Origin: Chitinophagales bacterium
Lineage (GTDB): Bacteria > Bacteroidota > Bacteroidia > Chitinophagales > Saprospiraceae
Length of the DNA stretch: 64,000 nt
Reading direction: 5' to 3'
Assembly (NCBI GenBank): GCA_017303475.1
Contig: JAFLBO010000006.1
Span: 1-64,000, forward strand
Made by a program: the position numbers and the translations under genes. The first letter of the stretch is position 1. Each line of letters begins with the position of its first letter. Under the pieces are notes generated by a model that saw only the letters and a list, made by a program, of their open reading frames with translations, did no database searches and was not told the DNA's origin. Of the stretch, positions 15,594-24,934 are shown piece by piece.

Positions 15594-18500
15594 ATGAAAA
15601 AAGCGAATTCTACACTCTTTTTCAACGCTTTGGGATGGTTGTTTGCGCTGGCTTTATCGCTTTCGGCCAACAACGCAGCAATCGCCCAATGTAACATGAT
15701 CTGCAACGATCTGGTACAAATCACGCTGGACGACGACTGTGAGACAGAAATTTTGCCCGACATGATTCTGGAAGGCAATGGCTGTCCAAACGGTAATTTC
15801 CAGGTTCAAGCCAAAATCAATGGCGTTTGGACTCCCGGATCCGGCAACTTCGTGGCTACCGCCGCTCACATCAACCTCACGCTGCCTATTCGCGTGAAGG
15901 ATCTCATCTCCGGTAACTCTTGCACAGGTCTCGCCCATATTCTGGACGTACTACCTCCAGTGCTGGATTGTGAGGATATCAGCCTCAACTGCGCTGTAAC
16001 CACCTACACTCCGGGTTACCTGGAAGATGTACTGAACATCGCAGCCGGCTGGCCCGACTATCAGGAAAATTGCACCAACGTAACCCTGACCTATATTGAT
16101 CAGTGGTTCGATCTGGGCTGCTCCGGTAGCATCAATGGTCAGCAGGACATCAGCGCTTATGTGATTCGTAAATGGACCGCAGAAGACGAAAGTGGCAACA
16201 CTTCTACCTGCAATCAATACATCTACTTCGAGCGCCGTCACTCTACCGATGTATTCTTCCCACCAAACGTAACCGTGGACTGCAGCGATCCGGTAACAGA
16301 TCCTAACTCCACCGGCGTACCTTACGTGCAGGAATTCGGCGTACAGTTCCCGGTTTGGCCAAATGGTACTTTCTGTGAACTGAATGCAACCTACCAGGAT
16401 CTGCCACTCCCCATTTGCGATGGTACACACAAAGTACTGCGTACCTGGACAGTGTACGACTGGTGCCGCCCGAATGGTCCAACCAACCCGCTGACCTACA
16501 CACAGATTATTAAGGTTGAAGACTCTACTGGTCCGGAACTGGATTGCCCGGAAGACATGACCGTAGGTACCAACCCGAACGATTGTCAGTTGGATTTCGA
16601 CCTGCCGGATGTCATTGTAACCGACAACTGCTCACGCCTGTCATCTATTGAAGCTCAGTTTATGGACTTCAATGGTATCATGCGCAATATCTACGGCACT
16701 TTCACCACTTTCCCTGGTAACAACCCATGGGACCGCGACACCCTGGCGGTGTTAGGCTACGCCAACAACCTCGGTATCGGCGTAACCACGGTGAAATACA
16801 TTATTAAAGACGACTGTGGCAACATCACAGAATGTGTGTTTGATGTAACCGTAGAAGACAGCACCCCACCGAACGTTTCCTGCGATCAAAACACCAAAGT
16901 AGCCCTCAATGTAGACGGCATGGCGCTGGTGAATGCTGAAACCTTCGATGATGGCTCTTACGATAACTGCGCGCCTGAGGTTTACTTCAAAGTGCGTCGT
17001 ATGAACCCGAACGGTTGCCAGGACGAAAACCAGTTCCACGATCAGGTTAAGTTCTGCTGCGAAGACATCGGCGATACCGTACAGGTTATCCTGCGTGTGT
17101 ACGATGTGCCTGTTCCTGCCGGTGATGTTGACCTCGATTTCGAAGAGTGGCACGCTAACGATTGTATGGTTTGGGTACTGGTAGAAGACAAAATCAAGCC
17201 TACCTGCACACCTCCGAACAACGTAAACGTAAACTGCGAAAACTTCGACCCAAGCCTTTGGGCTTACGGCAAACCTGAGGTTTATGACAACTGCTGCCTG
17301 GATTCAACTAAAGTTTACCAAGGCCAGTACGGTTTGACCCACTCCGTAAACTACAGCCTGTTCGACACCGTTTGTAACAAAGGTACCATCACCCGCACTT
17401 TCCGCAGCTTCGATTGCTACGGCAACAGCAGCCAGTGCACTCAGCGTATTTTTGTTTCTTACAAACAACAGTACTTCGTGAAGTTCCCGAACGATGTGAT
17501 CGTTACCAGCTGCGATGGTACTGGCAACTACGGTGAGCCATTGTTCTTCGGTAAAGACTGCGAATTGATCGGTGTTTCATTCCAGGATGAGGTATTCACG
17601 GTAGTACCGGATGCCTGCTTCAAAATTGAGCGCACCTGGAAAATCATCAACTGGTGTACATATAACCCGAACGGTTCCACCATTTTTGTTCCAAACCCGA
17701 ATCCGAACCCAATCTCCAACGCCGCAGCTAACCTGCCTGGTCCGACCGTTTCTGCTTGCGGAACCATTGCTCCATGGGCGCCAACGGTGGTGAAGATCAA
17801 CCCAACGGATCCACAGGCTACCAACTACTGTACCTTCTGGGATGCCAACGCCAACAGCTATGTGTACAAGCAGATCATCAAGATCAGTGACGGCCAGGCT
17901 CCAACGGGTACTTATGTTGCGCCAAACTGCAGCAACCAAAACTGGGTAACTGCCAACAACGCGCAACTTTGGAACGAAATGTACTGGTGGGATAACGGCC
18001 TGCAAACGCACGACCTCTGCGAAGAACCAACAGATCTTTGCATCACCGGCACAGACGCTTGCTCAGGTAATAACATCAATATCGAATACCTGCTGTTCCT
18101 CGACCTTGACGGCGACGGAACCATGGAAACGGTTGTAAATTCCGTTAACACCGGTATCGCAGGCCTTGGCTGGAATAATGTACTGTACAACAACCTGAAT
18201 ACGCCAAACTTCTCCGGCGGCACACCACGTCAGTTCGACGAGCGCGCTGTTCCTGCCAACCAGAAATACGGCTTTGCCATTCAGGAAACCGTTAACGGCA
18301 ACAACAAGATTGCTTGCGTTCGTTTCAACACTCAGCAACAGCAAAACAACTTTGTTGTGCCTGAACTGCCACACGGTACCCACAAAATCAAGTGGTTCAT
18401 CACCGATGGCTGCGGTAACAACAGCGAATACGAATACACCTTCACGGTGAAAGATTGCAAGGCGCCAACCGTGGTTTGCCTCAACGGTCTTAGCGTAAAC

Positions 18501-20018
18501 ATTATGCCAACCGGCATGATCACTCTCTGGGCCAGCGACTTCCTGCAATACACCGAAGATAACTGCACACCAGCCAACCAGATCAAAATCGGTATCCGCA
18601 AATGCGGCACCGGTACCGGATTCCCGGTTGATGCACAGGGCAACCCAATCACCAACGTAACCTTTACCTGCGATGAAGTGGGTCAGCAGTGCGTTGAACT
18701 CTGGGCCATTGATGCAGCAGGCAACGCAGACTACTGCGAAACCTATGTGCTGGTACAGGATAATCTGGGCTCTTGCAGCGGCAACCCAATCGTATTGGTT
18801 TCCGGCGCATTGAAAACAGAAATGAGTGAAGGTGTGGAAGAAGCAAACGTTCAATTGTTCGCTATCCCATCTAACGGCGCACCAATTCAGGCAAGCAATG
18901 ACCTGACCGACAACCTCGGCGTGTTTATGTTTGCTAACGTATTGCCAGTTGGTTCTGACTATATTGTTGTTCCGGAAAAAGACGACAACCCACTCAACGG
19001 TGTAACAACCTACGACCTGGTGTTGATTTCCAAACACATTCTGGGTCTGGAGCCATTGAACAGCCCGTACAAAATGATCGCTGCCGATGCCAACAAGAGT
19101 GGTTCTATCACCACCTTCGACATCGTGGAGATCCGTAAGATGATCCTGGGTATTTACAATGAGCTGCCAGCCAATACTTCCTGGCGCTTTGTAGATAAAG
19201 ACTACGTGTTCCCGAACCCTAACAACCCATTCCAGGAGCTATTCCCTGAAACCAAAACGGTTCAGGATATGCAACTGCACAACCTGGAAGATGACTTCGT
19301 AGGGGTGAAAATTGGCGACGTGAACAACTCCGTAGTACCAAACTCTCTGGTTGATGCCGACGACCGCAACATGGGTACGCTGTACTTTGATGTGGAAGAC
19401 CGCGCAGTAAAAGCCGGTGAAGTTGTTGAGGTAAAACTGACAGCTGCCGAAAAAGTAGCAGGTTACCAGTTCACTATGGATCTGAACGGCTTGCAGGCTC
19501 TTGAAGTGGTTCCTGGCGAAAACATGGGCAAAGAGAACTTTGCCATGTTTGAGCAGGCTGTAACAGCTTCTGTAAACGGTGATGCAGGCGAGTTTGCTAT
19601 CCGTTTCCGCGCAACCCGCAATGGTCAGTTGAGCGAAATGCTTGGTCTGGGCAACAGCATTACCCGCACTGAAGCCTACGCTGAAATTGGCAGCGATGTG
19701 CAGAAGAAAGAAGTGATGCTGCGTTTCAACGGCGCCAACGGAAGCACCCTGGCTGGCGCAGGCTTCGAACTGCTGCAAAACGCACCGAACCCAACCAAGG
19801 GCTTCACCAATATTTCCTTCAACCTGCCTGAGGCGGTAGAAGCTACCCTCACGGTTACTAATGCAGAAGGTAAAGTTGTGAAACGCATCGTAAACCAGTT
19901 TGCGAAAGGTTTCAATACCATCACCCTGCAGCGTGCCGAGCTGGAAGCTGGTATCCTGTTCTACCAACTGGATACCCCAACCCACAGCGCAACGAAGAAA
20001 ATGATTGTGGTAGAATAA
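15594..20018 (+). CDS. Giant Cys-rich HYR-like T9SS protein with dockerin-like segment
   Basis: 1474 aa with a signal peptide (about 1-32). The body is a chain of HYR/Ig-like modules marked by 'D.TPP.V.C', 'VTVEDSTPP', 'CSRLS..E' and very frequent Cys pairs, as in the large surface proteins of Saprospiraceae. Residues about 1135-1250 hold a dockerin-like pair of Asp/Asn-rich helices ('TTYDLVLISKHILGLEP', 'ADANKSGSITTFDIVEIRKMI'), and GDVNNSV follows. A T9SS sorting domain (from about 1390, 'LLQNAPNPTKGFTNISF', ending KKMIVVE) shows export across the outer membrane. Asn codons are mostly AAC and other codons look strongly selected, suggesting high expression. Function is probably structural or adhesive; no catalytic motif seen. 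Confidence 0.88.
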   Translation: MKKANSTLFFNALGWLFALALSLSANNAAIAQCNMICNDLVQITLDDDCETEILPDMILEGNGCPNGNFQVQAKINGVWTPGSGNFVATAAHINLTLPIRVKDLISGNSCTGLAHILDVLPPVLDCEDISLNCAVTTYTPGYLEDVLNIAAGWPDYQENCTNVTLTYIDQWFDLGCSGSINGQQDISAYVIRKWTAEDESGNTSTCNQYIYFERRHSTDVFFPPNVTVDCSDPVTDPNSTGVPYVQEFGVQFPVWPNGTFCELNATYQDLPLPICDGTHKVLRTWTVYDWCRPNGPTNPLTYTQIIKVEDSTGPELDCPEDMTVGTNPNDCQLDFDLPDVIVTDNCSRLSSIEAQFMDFNGIMRNIYGTFTTFPGNNPWDRDTLAVLGYANNLGIGVTTVKYIIKDDCGNITECVFDVTVEDSTPPNVSCDQNTKVALNVDGMALVNAETFDDGSYDNCAPEVYFKVRRMNPNGCQDENQFHDQVKFCCEDIGDTVQVILRVYDVPVPAGDVDLDFEEWHANDCMVWVLVEDKIKPTCTPPNNVNVNCENFDPSLWAYGKPEVYDNCCLDSTKVYQGQYGLTHSVNYSLFDTVCNKGTITRTFRSFDCYGNSSQCTQRIFVSYKQQYFVKFPNDVIVTSCDGTGNYGEPLFFGKDCELIGVSFQDEVFTVVPDACFKIERTWKIINWCTYNPNGSTIFVPNPNPNPISNAAANLPGPTVSACGTIAPWAPTVVKINPTDPQATNYCTFWDANANSYVYKQIIKISDGQAPTGTYVAPNCSNQNWVTANNAQLWNEMYWWDNGLQTHDLCEEPTDLCITGTDACSGNNINIEYLLFLDLDGDGTMETVVNSVNTGIAGLGWNNVLYNNLNTPNFSGGTPRQFDERAVPANQKYGFAIQETVNGNNKIACVRFNTQQQQNNFVVPELPHGTHKIKWFITDGCGNNSEYEYTFTVKDCKAPTVVCLNGLSVNIMPTGMITLWASDFLQYTEDNCTPANQIKIGIRKCGTGTGFPVDAQGNPITNVTFTCDEVGQQCVELWAIDAAGNADYCETYVLVQDNLGSCSGNPIVLVSGALKTEMSEGVEEANVQLFAIPSNGAPIQASNDLTDNLGVFMFANVLPVGSDYIVVPEKDDNPLNGVTTYDLVLISKHILGLEPLNSPYKMIAADANKSGSITTFDIVEIRKMILGIYNELPANTSWRFVDKDYVFPNPNNPFQELFPETKTVQDMQLHNLEDDFVGVKIGDVNNSVVPNSLVDADDRNMGTLYFDVEDRAVKAGEVVEVKLTAAEKVAGYQFTMDLNGLQALEVVPGENMGKENFAMFEQAVTASVNGDAGEFAIRFRATRNGQLSEMLGLGNSITRTEAYAEIGSDVQKKEVMLRFNGANGSTLAGAGFELLQNAPNPTKGFTNISFNLPEAVEATLTVTNAEGKVVKRIVNQFAKGFNTITLQRAELEAGILFYQLDTPTHSATKKMIVVE

Positions 20019-20058
20019 AAATGCATCGGCGGGTTTGAACCGCAGATATGCCAAAAAA

Positions 20059-20098
20059 CAAGAGCCAGCCGGTTATCCCGCGCTGGCTCTTGTGCTTT
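20059..20098. terminator. Bidirectional terminator between convergent genes
   Basis: Perfect 11-bp stem CAAGAGCCAGC (20059-20069) / GCTGGCTCTTG (20082-20092), with an A tract before and T-rich sequence after, placed between two convergent stop codons. Confidence 0.8.
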
Positions 20099-20109
20099 TC
20101 ACTACCGGC

Positions 20110-20487
20110 TTAAGGTATATCTACTGTTTCACCGGATGAGGAACCGTTGCTGTCGGTACCCAGACGCATAGTGAGGTAATATAACCCCGGTCCAGGAACA
20201 ACGAAGCGGCGCTGGATGAATTCACGGGCAGTTGGCAGCGTGGTCGTAAGGGAGTCGAAAATGATCGTTCCCTGGAATTTTTTAAAATCGTAAGAAAAAT
20301 CCTGATAGTAAAAATTGCCAATCTGGGTAATGACCATGGTCAGGTCTACCTGTCTGGATCCATTCGGTAAGGTGGTTACCACCGGCGGCTGCACCACAGT
20401 ATCAATGGTAACATGAGCCTCATCCGGCCGGCAAGCGCCCAGGCCCATTAATAAAGTGAGTATCGCTGGTGTTAACAGTCTTTTCAT
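20110..20487 (-). CDS. Small lipoprotein of unknown function
   Basis: 125 aa from ATG 20487; an upstream extension is unsupported. N-terminus MKRLLTPAILTLLMGLGACRPD has a lipobox with the Cys at residue 19. The rest is beta-rich ('RQVDLTMVITQIGNFYYQDFSYD') and ends SSGETVDIP. There is no recognised domain. It stands alone between the terminator and the ACTC microsatellite. Confidence 0.75.
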   Translation of the reverse strand: MKRLLTPAILTLLMGLGACRPDEAHVTIDTVVQPPVVTTLPNGSRQVDLTMVITQIGNFYYQDFSYDFKKFQGTIIFDSLTTTLPTAREFIQRRFVVPGPGLYYLTMRLGTDSNGSSSGETVDIP

Positions 20488-20873
20488 GGTGTAGTAGATT
20501 TTTGCGCGTTGGACCTGATGCTGCGAAGATTTAGGTATGCGGCTTTTTATACAAGGTATCCAGGGTTCAAATGTATCCAAATTTATATATATGGCCGTAC
20601 CGCTGGGGCTACAAATATGATCGCCCCGCTGGGGCTACTGAGGTCCTGCGGCCCTGCAGGGGGTCTGGCACTCACTCATTCACTCACTCACTCACTCATT
20701 CACTCACTCACTCACTCACCCATTCACTCACTCACTCATTAACAACAGCGCACCGACACCCCGCGCACCGGAAAAGCGGGTTTATTGAGTGTGTCGGGCG
20801 CTGTCTGCTTTCATGGTTCTGCGGTTTCCTGAGGTTTGGATGATATCGTGTTTATTTGATGGGTTTGCGAGGG
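20488..20873. repeat. Gene-free gap with ACTC microsatellite
   Basis: No gene supported. 20669-20740 is a 72-nt CACT/CATT tandem run. 20598-20639 holds two copies of a CCGCTGGGGCTAC word separated by 17 nt. Short frames across it are low-complexity Thr/His/Ser strings. Confidence 0.8.
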
Positions 20874-21578
20874 CTATTTACCGCCTTGTTTTTCAAGCAG
20901 TCCGGCGGCTTCCAGTTGGGTATTCAGGGCAGGTACGTTGGGGTTGAGTTGTTTTTTAATCACTGACATGGCGTCTTGCAGCGCCAGAAGGTTGGCTTTG
21001 CGGGTAGCGCTGGTGTTATCGTAACCGTGATAGGCTGCTACAGGGGCTTTGCCAACACCAGGCGCGGTATATCGTGCAATGGTATTTCCTTGCGCGTCTT
21101 CAATTTCCAGTTGTAGTTCCAGTTCCACGCGGTTGGTGCGCAGGGGCATTCCGAACAGGTTTGGGATCATCAGGGTACTTGCGCTGGCAATCGTCCAACC
21201 CCAGCCGGAGTTGCGGCGCTGGTAATGCTGCAATTTGAATTTGGCATGACCGAAGGCTTGTCCGGCAGCCGCCTGGTTCATGTTTTCTTCCAGTTCGTTG
21301 CCCAATACATTAAAAACGTCTTGCAGCGCCTGATCAGTCATGCCGTAAGCCACCCAGGGAGCCGGTGCATATGGGCCACCCACCATGTTGTTAATCACAA
21401 CTTCGCGGGTGAAGGCTACATCGAAGGCTTCGAGGAAACTACGTTCATGTACCAGCAAGGCCAGCTTGGGCAGTCGGGCAGGCATTGCTTCACGGGTGTG
21501 GAAATCGCGCACCTGAAGTGTACGGCAAGAACCCATCAACAGGGTCAGGAGCATTAAAGGCAGCATAAATTGTTTCAT
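20874..21578 (-). CDS. Lipoprotein of unknown function (234 aa)
   Basis: The start at ATG 21578 gives MKQFMLPLMLLTLLMGSC, a signal peptide and lipobox with Cys18. The mature part contains 'LPKLALLVHERSFLEAFD' and 'VFNVLGNELEENMNQ', then 'VELELQLEIEDAQGNTIARYTAPGVG' and a C-terminal helical stretch. It resembles small envelope lipoproteins that assemble or condition a surface structure, but no family is recognised. The gene points away from meaB. The 260-bp gap upstream is A/T-rich and holds no repeat words. Confidence 0.75.
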   Translation of the reverse strand: MKQFMLPLMLLTLLMGSCRTLQVRDFHTREAMPARLPKLALLVHERSFLEAFDVAFTREVVINNMVGGPYAPAPWVAYGMTDQALQDVFNVLGNELEENMNQAAAGQAFGHAKFKLQHYQRRNSGWGWTIASASTLMIPNLFGMPLRTNRVELELQLEIEDAQGNTIARYTAPGVGKAPVAAYHGYDNTSATRKANLLALQDAMSVIKKQLNPNVPALNTQLEAAGLLEKQGGK

Positions 21579-21828
21579 GGTTCCAATAAATTTTGACGCA
21601 AGATTTGGGTGGATTCCCTCCCCATGCAATAGTCCGACCCGGGCTCCGACCAGCCTTAACTCAGTTTAACCTATAAGACAAGTGTTAAGAAATGAAATTA
21701 ACAATAATATTATTGATTATCAACATTTTGATTATTAGTTAAATATTTATATCAATGTTGGTTAAATAAGTTTAACCGCCTTCCATACCCCAGCCACCTC
21801 AATTTCAGGGTGAAATCCCAAACTCTGC

Positions 21829-21836
21829 TACTTTTG
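21829..21836 (+). promoter_or_regulatory. -7 box immediately before the meaB start codon
   Basis: TACTTTTG matches TAnnTTTG and ends 5 bases before ATG 21841. Transcription would begin at about the start codon, giving a leaderless mRNA. Confidence 0.5.
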
Positions 21837-21840
21837 CATC

Positions 21841-22836
21841 ATGCGCCGCACACTGCCAGATATAGAAACCTTTGTACAAGGCATTCGCTCTGCCGACCGG
21901 GCTTTGCTGGGGCAGGCCATTACTTTGGTGGAAAGTACCCGGGAAGACCGGCAGGTCATGGCACGCAACATCATTGCGCAGCTGCACGCAGATTTACCGG
22001 ATAACACCTTTCGAATTGCAGTTACCGGCGCCCCGGGAGCCGGGAAAAGCACCTTTATTGAAGCGCTGGGTATGCACCTGGTGGCGCAGGGCAAACGAGT
22101 GGCGGTATTGGCTATAGATCCTTCCAGCGCCATGAGTGGCGGCAGCATTTTGGGCGATAAAACCCGGATGGAGCAGCTTTCGGCTACAGAAATGGCTTTC
22201 ATCCGGCCCTCACCCTCCGGCGATTCTCTGGGGGGGGTGGCGCGAAAAACCCGCGAAGCCATGGTGCTGGTGGAAGCGGCCGGTTTTGACACCGTTATTG
22301 TAGAAACCGTAGGTGTGGGGCAGTCTGAAATTGCTGCCCAGCGCATGACCGATCTTTTCCTGCTTTTGCTGCTGCCCGGCGCCGGCGATGAATTGCAGGG
22401 CATAAAACGCGGCATTGTGGAAATGGCTGATTTGCTGGTAGTGAACAAATCAGACGGCGATCGGGTGAAACTGGCCAATCAGGCCCGGGCGCATTACCTG
22501 AATGCTACTCATTTATTGCCACCCAAACCCAGCGGCTGGTTGCCGGAAGTACTTGCCTGCAGCGCCCTGGAAAACACTGGTATTGAGGCCGTTTGGCAGC
22601 GCATGGAAGCCTATCAGGCGCATATACGTGCAAACGGCTGGTTGCTTGAAAACCGGCGCCAACAGGCACGTTATTGGTTGGAAGACACCCTTGATGCCGG
22701 TTTGAAAGACCTCTTCTACCAACACCCCGAGGTAAAATCCCGGCTGGCGGCTCTGGAGCCTGAAGTATTGTCAGGAAAGATCTCGGCCATTGATGCAGCC
22801 ATGCAGGTGCTGGCGGCTTTCCGCAAGGGAATGTAA
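21841..22836 (+). CDS. meaB: MeaB/ArgK family GTPase (methylmalonyl-CoA mutase chaperone)
   Basis: 331 aa, normal length. Walker A GAPGAGKS is at 63-70. The metal-binding 'AIDPSS', 'GGSILGDKTRM' and 'VETVGVGQSE' motifs follow, and the guanine motif is NKSDGD. MeaB proteins are G3E-type GTPases that guard and reload adenosylcobalamin in methylmalonyl-CoA mutase. That enzyme links propionate-type catabolism and succinyl-CoA, in the cytoplasm. No mutase gene is in the window, so the partner must be encoded elsewhere. It probably forms a tight cluster with the following permease gene, which has its own -7 box 27 bases after this stop. ATG 21841 is the only sensible start. Confidence 0.94.
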   Translation: MRRTLPDIETFVQGIRSADRALLGQAITLVESTREDRQVMARNIIAQLHADLPDNTFRIAVTGAPGAGKSTFIEALGMHLVAQGKRVAVLAIDPSSAMSGGSILGDKTRMEQLSATEMAFIRPSPSGDSLGGVARKTREAMVLVEAAGFDTVIVETVGVGQSEIAAQRMTDLFLLLLLPGAGDELQGIKRGIVEMADLLVVNKSDGDRVKLANQARAHYLNATHLLPPKPSGWLPEVLACSALENTGIEAVWQRMEAYQAHIRANGWLLENRRQQARYWLEDTLDAGLKDLFYQHPEVKSRLAALEPEVLSGKISAIDAAMQVLAAFRKGM

Positions 22837-22847
22837 AAACTCCACCT

Positions 22848-22855
22848 TACCTTTG
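22848..22855 (+). promoter_or_regulatory. -7 box close to the permease start codon
   Basis: TACCTTTG ends 8 bases before ATG 22864, so the mRNA leader would be only a few bases. Confidence 0.45.
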
Positions 22856-22863
22856 TGTCGCAC

Positions 22864-24087
22864 ATGAATTTACCTCTGCTCATTTCGAGGCGTTATCTGT
22901 TTGCCAGGCGCAGTACCAATGCCATCAACATTATTACCGGCATATCGGTGCTGGGTATGGCCATCGGTACAGCAGCACTGGTACTGGTATTATCTGTTTT
23001 CAACGGGTTTGAAGACTTGTTGTCGGATTTATTCGGGCATTTCAACCCGCCGCTGAAGATTACAGCGGCCAAAGGCAAAACGTTTGAGGTAGACAGTGCG
23101 CAACTGGCTCAAATCCGCGCCCTGCCAGGCGTAGAGATATTGAGCCAGACCCTCGAAGAAATCGCATTTTTTGAACACCAGGGCTCCCAGGATTTTGGTG
23201 TATTAAAAGGCGTGGACGATCAGTTTGCCCTGGTTAACGGCATAGATTCAGATACCACCCTGATAGAAGGAAAATACCTGTTGCAAGATGGCGAACGCAA
23301 CTGCCTGGTGCTTGGCGCCGGAGTACGCAACAAGCTGAGTGTCAATGTAGAAAACCCGCTGGCCAGCGTAACCGTGTACATGCCAGAGCAGCAATCCGGA
23401 TTTTTGGATAAGCCCTTTAAAACGCGATTGGCCAGTCCGGCTGGCACATTTGCCATACAGCAGGAGTTCGACAGCGAGTATGTGCTGAGCAACATTGATT
23501 TTGTGCGCGAACTGCTGGAATCGCCGCCTGGCGCCGTTTCTGCCCTGGAAATCAAAACCACAAAGGGCGCACAAATACCGGAACTGAAAGCGCGCATCCA
23601 GGCCATTCTGGGCGATTCCTATGTGATGAAAGACCGGTATGAACAGAACGAAGCCTTTTTCAAGGTCATGCAACTGGAAAAATGGATGGGGTTTGCCATC
23701 ACCAGTTTGATGTTGCTACTCATGGCCTTCAACACAGTAGGCGCACTTTGGATGATTGTACTGGATAAACAGCGCGACATCAGCACGCTCAAGAGCATGG
23801 GCGCCACCGATGGCATGATCAGGCGGATCTTTTTGCTGGAAGGTATATTGCTCACCCTGCTTGGCATGGCCATTGGATTGTTGCTGGCAGTAATATTGTA
23901 TGTTATCCAGAAGGAGCACGGTATTGTTACCATCCCTGAAGGCTTTTTGGTAGACAGCTACCCCATTGCTATGCGTGCCACGGATTTTGTCCCCATTACC
24001 CTCACAGTGCTTGGTATTGGTTTGCTGGCCTCTATATTGCCTGCCAGACGAGCTGCTCAGGTGCCAGCGTTTCTCAGAGAAGAGTGA
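22864..24087 (+). CDS. FtsX-like ABC transporter permease, LolC/LolE type
   Basis: 407 aa. An N-terminal membrane span follows 'ISRRYLFARRSTNAINIITGISVLGMAIGTAAL', the family's typical beginning. A large periplasmic domain spans about 45-265. Three C-terminal membrane spans follow (about 275-300, 320-350, 370-395) with FtsX-type 'DISTLKSMGATDGMIRRIF'. Such permeases work with a LolD-type ATPase to extract lipoproteins from the inner membrane, or in related export. The ATPase gene is not adjacent. I prefer ATG 22864 over a GTG three codons upstream because the -7 box overlaps the latter. The stop codon TGA lies within a GAGTGAGTGAG repeat. Confidence 0.88.
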   Translation: MNLPLLISRRYLFARRSTNAINIITGISVLGMAIGTAALVLVLSVFNGFEDLLSDLFGHFNPPLKITAAKGKTFEVDSAQLAQIRALPGVEILSQTLEEIAFFEHQGSQDFGVLKGVDDQFALVNGIDSDTTLIEGKYLLQDGERNCLVLGAGVRNKLSVNVENPLASVTVYMPEQQSGFLDKPFKTRLASPAGTFAIQQEFDSEYVLSNIDFVRELLESPPGAVSALEIKTTKGAQIPELKARIQAILGDSYVMKDRYEQNEAFFKVMQLEKWMGFAITSLMLLLMAFNTVGALWMIVLDKQRDISTLKSMGATDGMIRRIFLLEGILLTLLGMAIGLLLAVILYVIQKEHGIVTIPEGFLVDSYPIAMRATDFVPITLTVLGIGLLASILPARRAAQVPAFLREE

Positions 24088-24421
24088 GTGAGTGAGTGAA
24101 TGGGGGCTCGGGTAGCGGGGCGAAGGGTTTTATGCTGTTTTTTTAGATGTCTATTCGCATGATCTATGGTGTACAATTGCCTTGCCATAGCCTAAAAAGG
24201 TGACAACCGTACATTACCCAAACAGCCACAGTCTCTTATCCTTCGTGTCTTCGCGACTTCGCGTTTTCACTTTGTGTCTTTTTCTCCACAACTTAACATA
24301 TGATTTCCCGTTTATACGTACCTTTATCACATCGGAATGTGACTTTTCAGGTACATTGCGTCTAAAATCCGCATTTTTGCAAAACACATACACACACACA
24401 CTAAAATTTCCATTTAAAATC
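24088..24421 (+). other. Gene-free gap before the LysM gene
   Basis: Starts with a short GAGT tandem run (24083-24100). A word of CCTTCGTGTCTTCGCGACTTCGCG type (24239-24262) resembles the other micro-repeat words. A degenerate -7 box, TACCTTTA, near 24319 could start a leader of about 95 nt. Nothing else seen. Confidence 0.55.
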
Positions 24422-24811
24422 ATGGCATTAAAAGACAAATACGCAAGCGTTCTTGCTTTGGGTGAAAAACTTGGCATTCAAAACGGCAGAATTGAAGAAG
24501 GTGCAGATGGTGTACTCCGCATGTGGGGTACAGCGGCAGACACCTATCAGAAAGACCAGCTTTGGGATGCCATCAAGGCTATTGGCGGTGCTGAACCATC
24601 TGATATCGCAGCTGATATCCAGGTTGCTACCACCGACTATTACACCAAGCACACCGTAGTAAAAGGCGACAGCCTGAGCAAAATTGCTAAGCACTACTAC
24701 GACGATATGATGAAGTACAACGCTATTTTCGACGCTAACCGCGATCAGTTGAGCAATCCTGATGAAATCGAAGTAGGCCAGGTATTGATTATTCCAAACA
24801 TCTGGAGCTAA
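24422..24811 (+). CDS. LysM domain protein (Kbp/YgaU-like)
   Basis: 129 aa from ATG 24422 (MALKDKYASVL); longer frames upstream are unsupported. It has an N-terminal BON-like or alpha/beta part ('NGRIEEGADGVLRMWGTAADTYQKDQLWDAI') and a C-terminal LysM motif ('HTVVKGDSLSKIAKHYYDD...NPDEIEVGQVLIIPN'). This is the layout of Kbp (YgaU), a small soluble potassium-binding protein of E. coli. There is no signal peptide, consistent with a cytoplasmic Kbp-like protein rather than a cell-wall enzyme. A strong terminator follows. Confidence 0.88.
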   Translation: MALKDKYASVLALGEKLGIQNGRIEEGADGVLRMWGTAADTYQKDQLWDAIKAIGGAEPSDIAADIQVATTDYYTKHTVVKGDSLSKIAKHYYDDMMKYNAIFDANRDQLSNPDEIEVGQVLIIPNIWS

Positions 24812-24849
24812 TATTCTTTTGGCATCGCAGCCTAACCATGCATAGCAAG

Positions 24850-24885
24850 GGCTGTCCCGTACTTTCGGGGCAGCCTGTTTTTTTT
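24850..24885 (+). terminator. Rho-independent terminator after the LysM gene
   Basis: GGCTGTCCCG (24850-24859) pairs with CGGGGCAGCC (24866-24875), one G-U pair, loop of 6, followed by an eight-T run. Confidence 0.85.
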
Positions 24886-24896
24886 CCCGGAATTGC

Positions 24897-24904
24897 TACC
24901 TTTG
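24897..24904 (+). promoter_or_regulatory. Candidate -7 box for the transketolase-half gene
   Basis: TACCTTTG, 31 bases before ATG 24935, directly after the upstream terminator. Confidence 0.5.
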
Positions 24905-24934
24905 CGGCCATCCATTATTTTTTACCCAATTTAC

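Noticed and set aside
18063..20054. Two long minus-strand frames (324 and 271 aa) opposite the 1474-aa gene
   Set aside because: They are antisense shadows of a gene with strong codon bias, with Trp/His/Val-rich unnatural composition and no motifs.
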